A stretch of 64,000 bases of DNA, taken from positions 1 to 64,000 of the forward strand of contig JAIQFP010000015.1 of the NCBI GenBank assembly GCA_020073165.1. Reading direction: 5' to 3'. The notes below the pieces were generated by a model that made no database searches, was not told the origin of the DNA, and saw nothing but the letters and a program-made list of their open reading frames with translations. The translations under genes were made by a program, and so were the position numbers. Each line of letters starts with the position of its first letter. The first letter of the stretch is position 1. The DNA is from Terriglobia bacterium (GTDB lineage: Bacteria > Acidobacteriota > Terriglobia > Terriglobales > Acidobacteriaceae). Shown one piece after another: positions 61,376-64,000 of this stretch.

Positions 61376-63340
61376 TTACCCCGCCTTCCTCTGGCCGTCT
61401 TCCGCCAATCCTGGATCCATCAAGGCCCGTTTGAGCCTCTCTTTTTCCTGCGCCAGGGCGATTTTTTGCTTTAAGTCCAGGCCGGGCGACCCCGCCTTTT
61501 GCTCGATTAGTTCCAATCGGCGCCGGAGAGATTTCCGCCGCAAGCCGCGCACAGCTCCTTCCAGCAGCTCAGCGGTCAAGGGCTCATCTTCCTTCATCAG
61601 GATGGCGGCAAGCAGGTTCCGGTCTCCTTCGGGCAGCGGTAGCTGCATGACATCGGCACTTTCGGGGGCGGCGCTCAGCAGGGCCTCGATCAGCGACTCC
61701 GTGGCCAGGCCGGCATGTAGAGGTTCGCTCTTGAGGGCAAATTGCGCCTGGCGGGCCGGATCGAACTCCTCCTCGGCGCCATCCCGCGAGGAAAGATGCT
61801 CCTCGGCAGTTTGCATCTCGGAAGCCGACGCCAGCGCGCGGATGAGGATGCGCTCGGCATCGGTAACCTGCGTCTCCACCGGAGCCTTCACGCTGGAAGC
61901 GGCTCGGCTGGTGGCGGCGTGCTTCAACTCCTGCCGCAGGACAGCCGAGTCGATCCCCAGCTTCTGGGCAATCTCGCGGGCCAATTCGTCACGGACAATC
62001 CGGCTGGGCACGCGCTGAATGTGCGGCAGCAGGTAGTTCACCGCCTTAACCTTGCCTTCGGCGCTGCGCACCGGGAACTGCCCCCGCGCCCGGTCGATCA
62101 GGTAATCAAAGTAGCGCTGCGAGTGCCCCAGCTCCTCTTTGTAAGCGTCTCTCCCCTTGCGGCGGATGAACAAATCGGGATCAAACCCCGGCTCCAGCGT
62201 CAGAACCTTGATCTGGAATTCCTCCTCGACCAGCAAACCCAAGGTGCGCTCCGTGGCCTTTGCCCCTGCCGTGTCAGGGTCGAAGTTGACGACCACATTC
62301 TTGGCATAGCGGCCCAGCAACTTGGCTTGCAGTTCGGTAAAGGCCGTGCCCGAGCTGGCAATCACATTGTGAAAGTCCGCCGCAAAGACCGAGATGCAGT
62401 CCATCTGGCCCTCGACCAGGATGGCGTAGCCAAACTTGCGGATCGCCTCCTTGGCCTGATCAAGATTGAACAGCACCCGCGACTTGGAATAGATGGCTGT
62501 CTCCGGCGAGTTGAGATACTTGGGGCCAGCCTTCTCGTCACTGGCCAGCGTTCGCCCAGTGAAAGCAATCACCCGCCCCGTCTCGTTGGCGATGGGAAAC
62601 ATCACCCGGTTGCGGAACTTGGAATACATGGAAGCGGTCGCTGGTCGCTGGTCGCTGGTTGTTGGCTTGACCTCGTTGACTGCGTCCGATTCCCTTTCTA
62701 CCCTGTCATCCCGAGCGAGGGCGTCAGCCCGAGTCGAGGGACCTTGTGTTTTCTCCGCACTGTCGGGCTGTTTCCAGGAAAAGAGCCCCGAAGCTCGGAG
62801 CACTTCCTCGTCGTACTCTCCCCGCAGCCGATCGCGCAGCAGAAATCCGGAGTCGGGCGCATACCCGATGCGAAAGCGCTTGATGATCTCTTCGTTGAGT
62901 CCACGCCCAGTCAGATACTCGCGCGCCCGAGCGCCCTCAGGCCGTCTCAGACATTCCTGGAAGAAAGCACAAGCCCGCTCGTGGACCTCGAGCAGCACGG
63001 TGCGCAGCTTGGCTTCCTGGGCCTCGGCCGGGCTGGAGTAGCTGACCTTGGGCAGCGCAATCCCCAGCTTCTGGGCCACCGCGCGCACCGCTTCCGGGAA
63101 AGTGATGTTCTCAATCTTCTGGACGAAGCTGAACACGTCGCCCGACTCGCCGCATCCGAAGCAGTGATAGAACTGCCGGGTGGCATGCACCGAAAAAGAC
63201 GGCGTCTTCTCGCTATGAAATGGGCAAAGCCCCGAGTAGTTCTGCGCCCCAGCCTTCTTCAGCTTGACGTAGTCCCCCACCACGCGGACGATGTCCGCCT
63301 GCTGCTTGACGGTGTACGCGAAGTCGCCGGGGTTGGCCAT
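61376..63340 (-). CDS. dnaG: DNA primase DnaG with repeat-encoded insertion
   Basis: A 654-residue primase. The zinc-binding domain (1-100) has C39-P-F-H-S and YHCFGCGESGDV. The catalytic core has FRNRVMFPIANETGRVIAF and the TOPRIM region (GYAILVEGQMDCIS). A helicase-binding C terminus follows. Residues about 195-240, between ASGLFSWK and MYSKFRNRVMF, are low-complexity and unlike the family; they are encoded by a dispersed repeat (62701-62743) and a heptamer array (62636-62670) in frame. The loop position probably tolerates it. dnaG precedes rpoD by about 220 bp. Confidence 0.95.
   Translation of the reverse strand: MANPGDFAYTVKQQADIVRVVGDYVKLKKAGAQNYSGLCPFHSEKTPSFSVHATRQFYHCFGCGESGDVFSFVQKIENITFPEAVRAVAQKLGIALPKVSYSSPAEAQEAKLRTVLLEVHERACAFFQECLRRPEGARAREYLTGRGLNEEIIKRFRIGYAPDSGFLLRDRLRGEYDEEVLRASGLFSWKQPDSAEKTQGPSTRADALARDDRVERESDAVNEVKPTTSDQRPATASMYSKFRNRVMFPIANETGRVIAFTGRTLASDEKAGPKYLNSPETAIYSKSRVLFNLDQAKEAIRKFGYAILVEGQMDCISVFAADFHNVIASSGTAFTELQAKLLGRYAKNVVVNFDPDTAGAKATERTLGLLVEEEFQIKVLTLEPGFDPDLFIRRKGRDAYKEELGHSQRYFDYLIDRARGQFPVRSAEGKVKAVNYLLPHIQRVPSRIVRDELAREIAQKLGIDSAVLRQELKHAATSRAASSVKAPVETQVTDAERILIRALASASEMQTAEEHLSSRDGAEEEFDPARQAQFALKSEPLHAGLATESLIEALLSAAPESADVMQLPLPEGDRNLLAAILMKEDEPLTAELLEGAVRGLRRKSLRRRLELIEQKAGSPGLDLKQKIALAQEKERLKRALMDPGLAEDGQRKAG
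62636..62670. repeat. Heptamer array inside dnaG
   Basis: GGTCGCT three times, then GGTTGTT and GGCTTGA: five 7-bp units. Read on the minus strand they encode part of the insert (QRPATA). 35 bp is not a multiple of three, so the frame is kept only with the flanking insert. Confidence 0.8.
62701..62743. repeat. Dispersed repeat inside dnaG
   Basis: TGTCATCCCGAGCGAGGGCG and then CCCGAGTCGAGGGACC are the typical form of an intergenic GTCATCC(C/T)GAGC repeat, also hinted at 33377. Here it is translated as part of the DnaG insert. Confidence 0.6.
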
Positions 63341-63473
63341 AGATGGTTGGAAAGAGCCCGTCCGGTGGAATTGTGAGGCAAGAGGCGCTGAGTTGAATAT
63401 ACAGGAGGCGAATTATTGTGGAGAAGCTGTGGAATTCAGATTTTATCCGTTGAAGCCCCCGGAAAACCCAGCA

Positions 63474-63794
63474 CTAGTGCGCAAGTCCCGGCAGGGCCTC
63501 CACTGTCTGCCTGCACCACTCATCCCGGCAGTCGCGGCGGGTTCCTTTGCGCGGCGCCTTCTCTAGGAAGAGGCTCATGACCAGCCCTTGGGTATCTTTA
63601 GCGAGTACGCGCAGCCCGTCTCCTTCCGGACGAAAGCTGGCTTCCTCGACCTTCATCGGACCAAGTTGGATTTCAATCGCGCCCCTCAGTCCGGGCAGAG
63701 AATAAACGAAGCTCTTGGAAGGCGCTGTCTGGGCCAACGCAATAACCGGCAGGACGAGAAACAAGATGAAAAGAAACCTGGTTCCAAGGCTCAT
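63474..63794 (-). CDS. Small exported protein
   Basis: A 106-residue protein with a signal peptide (LGTRFLFILFLVLPVIALAQ). The mature part is beta-rich (IEIQLGPMKVEEASFRPEGD) with a C-terminal CRDEWC pair. No family is recognised. It starts 20 bp after the mutS2 stop and ends 134 bp before dnaG, so it may be co-transcribed with mutS2. Confidence 0.65.
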   Translation of the reverse strand: MSLGTRFLFILFLVLPVIALAQTAPSKSFVYSLPGLRGAIEIQLGPMKVEEASFRPEGDGLRVLAKDTQGLVMSLFLEKAPRKGTRRDCRDEWCRQTVEALPGLAH

Positions 63795-63813
63795 AGACAC
63801 TTCGCCCAGAAGT

Positions 63814-64000
63814 CTATACCCGCAACTCCACCACCGTAGCCCCGCCGCCGCCCTCGTTCTGTGGGGGTTCGCTGACCGCCGCCACATGCGGGTGCTTCTG
63901 CAGATACTGCCGCAGGGCTTTGCGCAGGATGCCCATGCCGCTGCCGTGAACCACGCGCACCCGCGATAGCCCAGCCAGGAAGGCACGGTCGACGAATTTC
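63814..64000 (-). CDS. mutS2: MutS2 C-terminal Smr domain (partial)
   Basis: The last 62 codons of a gene continuing beyond the window. AFLAGLSRVRVVHGSGMG then ILRKALRQYLQKHPHV is the Smr nuclease domain with its conserved HGxGxGxLR, and the tail GGGGATVVELRV is the usual MutS2 ending. MutS2 acts in ribosome rescue/recombination control. The 5' part is missing only because of the window edge. Confidence 0.9.
   Translation of the reverse strand, partial: KFVDRAFLAGLSRVRVVHGSGMGILRKALRQYLQKHPHVAAVSEPPQNEGGGGATVVELRV

Overview
The window reads as chromosome from a GC-rich, Gram-negative heterotroph with a large respiratory apparatus, most likely an acidobacterium (Acidobacteriota, Terriglobia-like). 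This is an inference from gene content: a TonB-dependent receptor with an N-terminal carboxypeptidase-regulatory-like domain, several DinB/DUF1572 proteins, a bactofilin, lipid A genes, secreted beta-propellers, a dnaG-rpoD pair, and a gene order typical of that phylum. No database search was possible.

Layout. 1-1.1 kb is a recombination scar: an Rhs core fragment, a palindromic intergenic repeat, tRNA-Ser(GCU), and a frameshifted tyrosine-recombinase remnant pointing at the tRNA. 1.4-11.7 kb is the most striking region, a co-directional electron-transfer locus. It encodes a Cyc2-like fused monohaem cytochrome-porin, an amicyanin-type cupredoxin, a GltD-like flavoprotein carrying 4Fe-4S ferredoxin motifs, a Rieske protein, split cytochrome b (b6- and subunit IV-like), an octahaem cytochrome c, an Ig-like/cytochrome c lipoprotein and an unknown exported protein. 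A perfect CRP/FNR-type palindrome lies upstream. 12-16.7 kb holds an OmpR-type regulator and hemE-hemH-hemY, which would supply the haem. 17-26 kb holds exported proteins, a GtrA/CDP-alcohol phosphotransferase pair, a class III aminotransferase and a TonB-dependent receptor.

26-33 kb carries a PilZ-like protein, murJ, bactofilin, DinB, RNase R and tRNA-Pro(GGG). 33-40 kb is mostly minus-strand exported or hypothetical proteins: a BNR propeller translationally coupled to a parvulin, a copper-monooxygenase-like protein, and a MerR regulator. A minimal gene for a 14-residue lysine-rich peptide with its own promoter and terminator sits at 40.3 kb. 40.5-53.5 kb has hyuB, DUF1572, tdh, TonB, an envelope cluster (fabZ-lpxA-lpxI-DinB-Gfo/Idh), an M20 peptidase, tatA, maf and an amidohydrolase. 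53.6-64 kb is information processing: lepA, dnaB, rpoD, dnaG and the 3' end of mutS2.

Two genome-wide themes emerge. First, degenerate arrays with exact 7-bp periodicity sit at gene ends (at least seven clear loci), and one of them encodes the C terminus of HemE. Second, intergenic-type repeats appear inside reading frames of dnaG and rnr without breaking the frame, giving extra low-complexity protein segments. The electron-transfer locus is the best candidate for an undescribed system; its physiological direction (metal oxidation with reverse electron flow, or NAD(P)H/quinol oxidation) cannot be settled from sequence alone.
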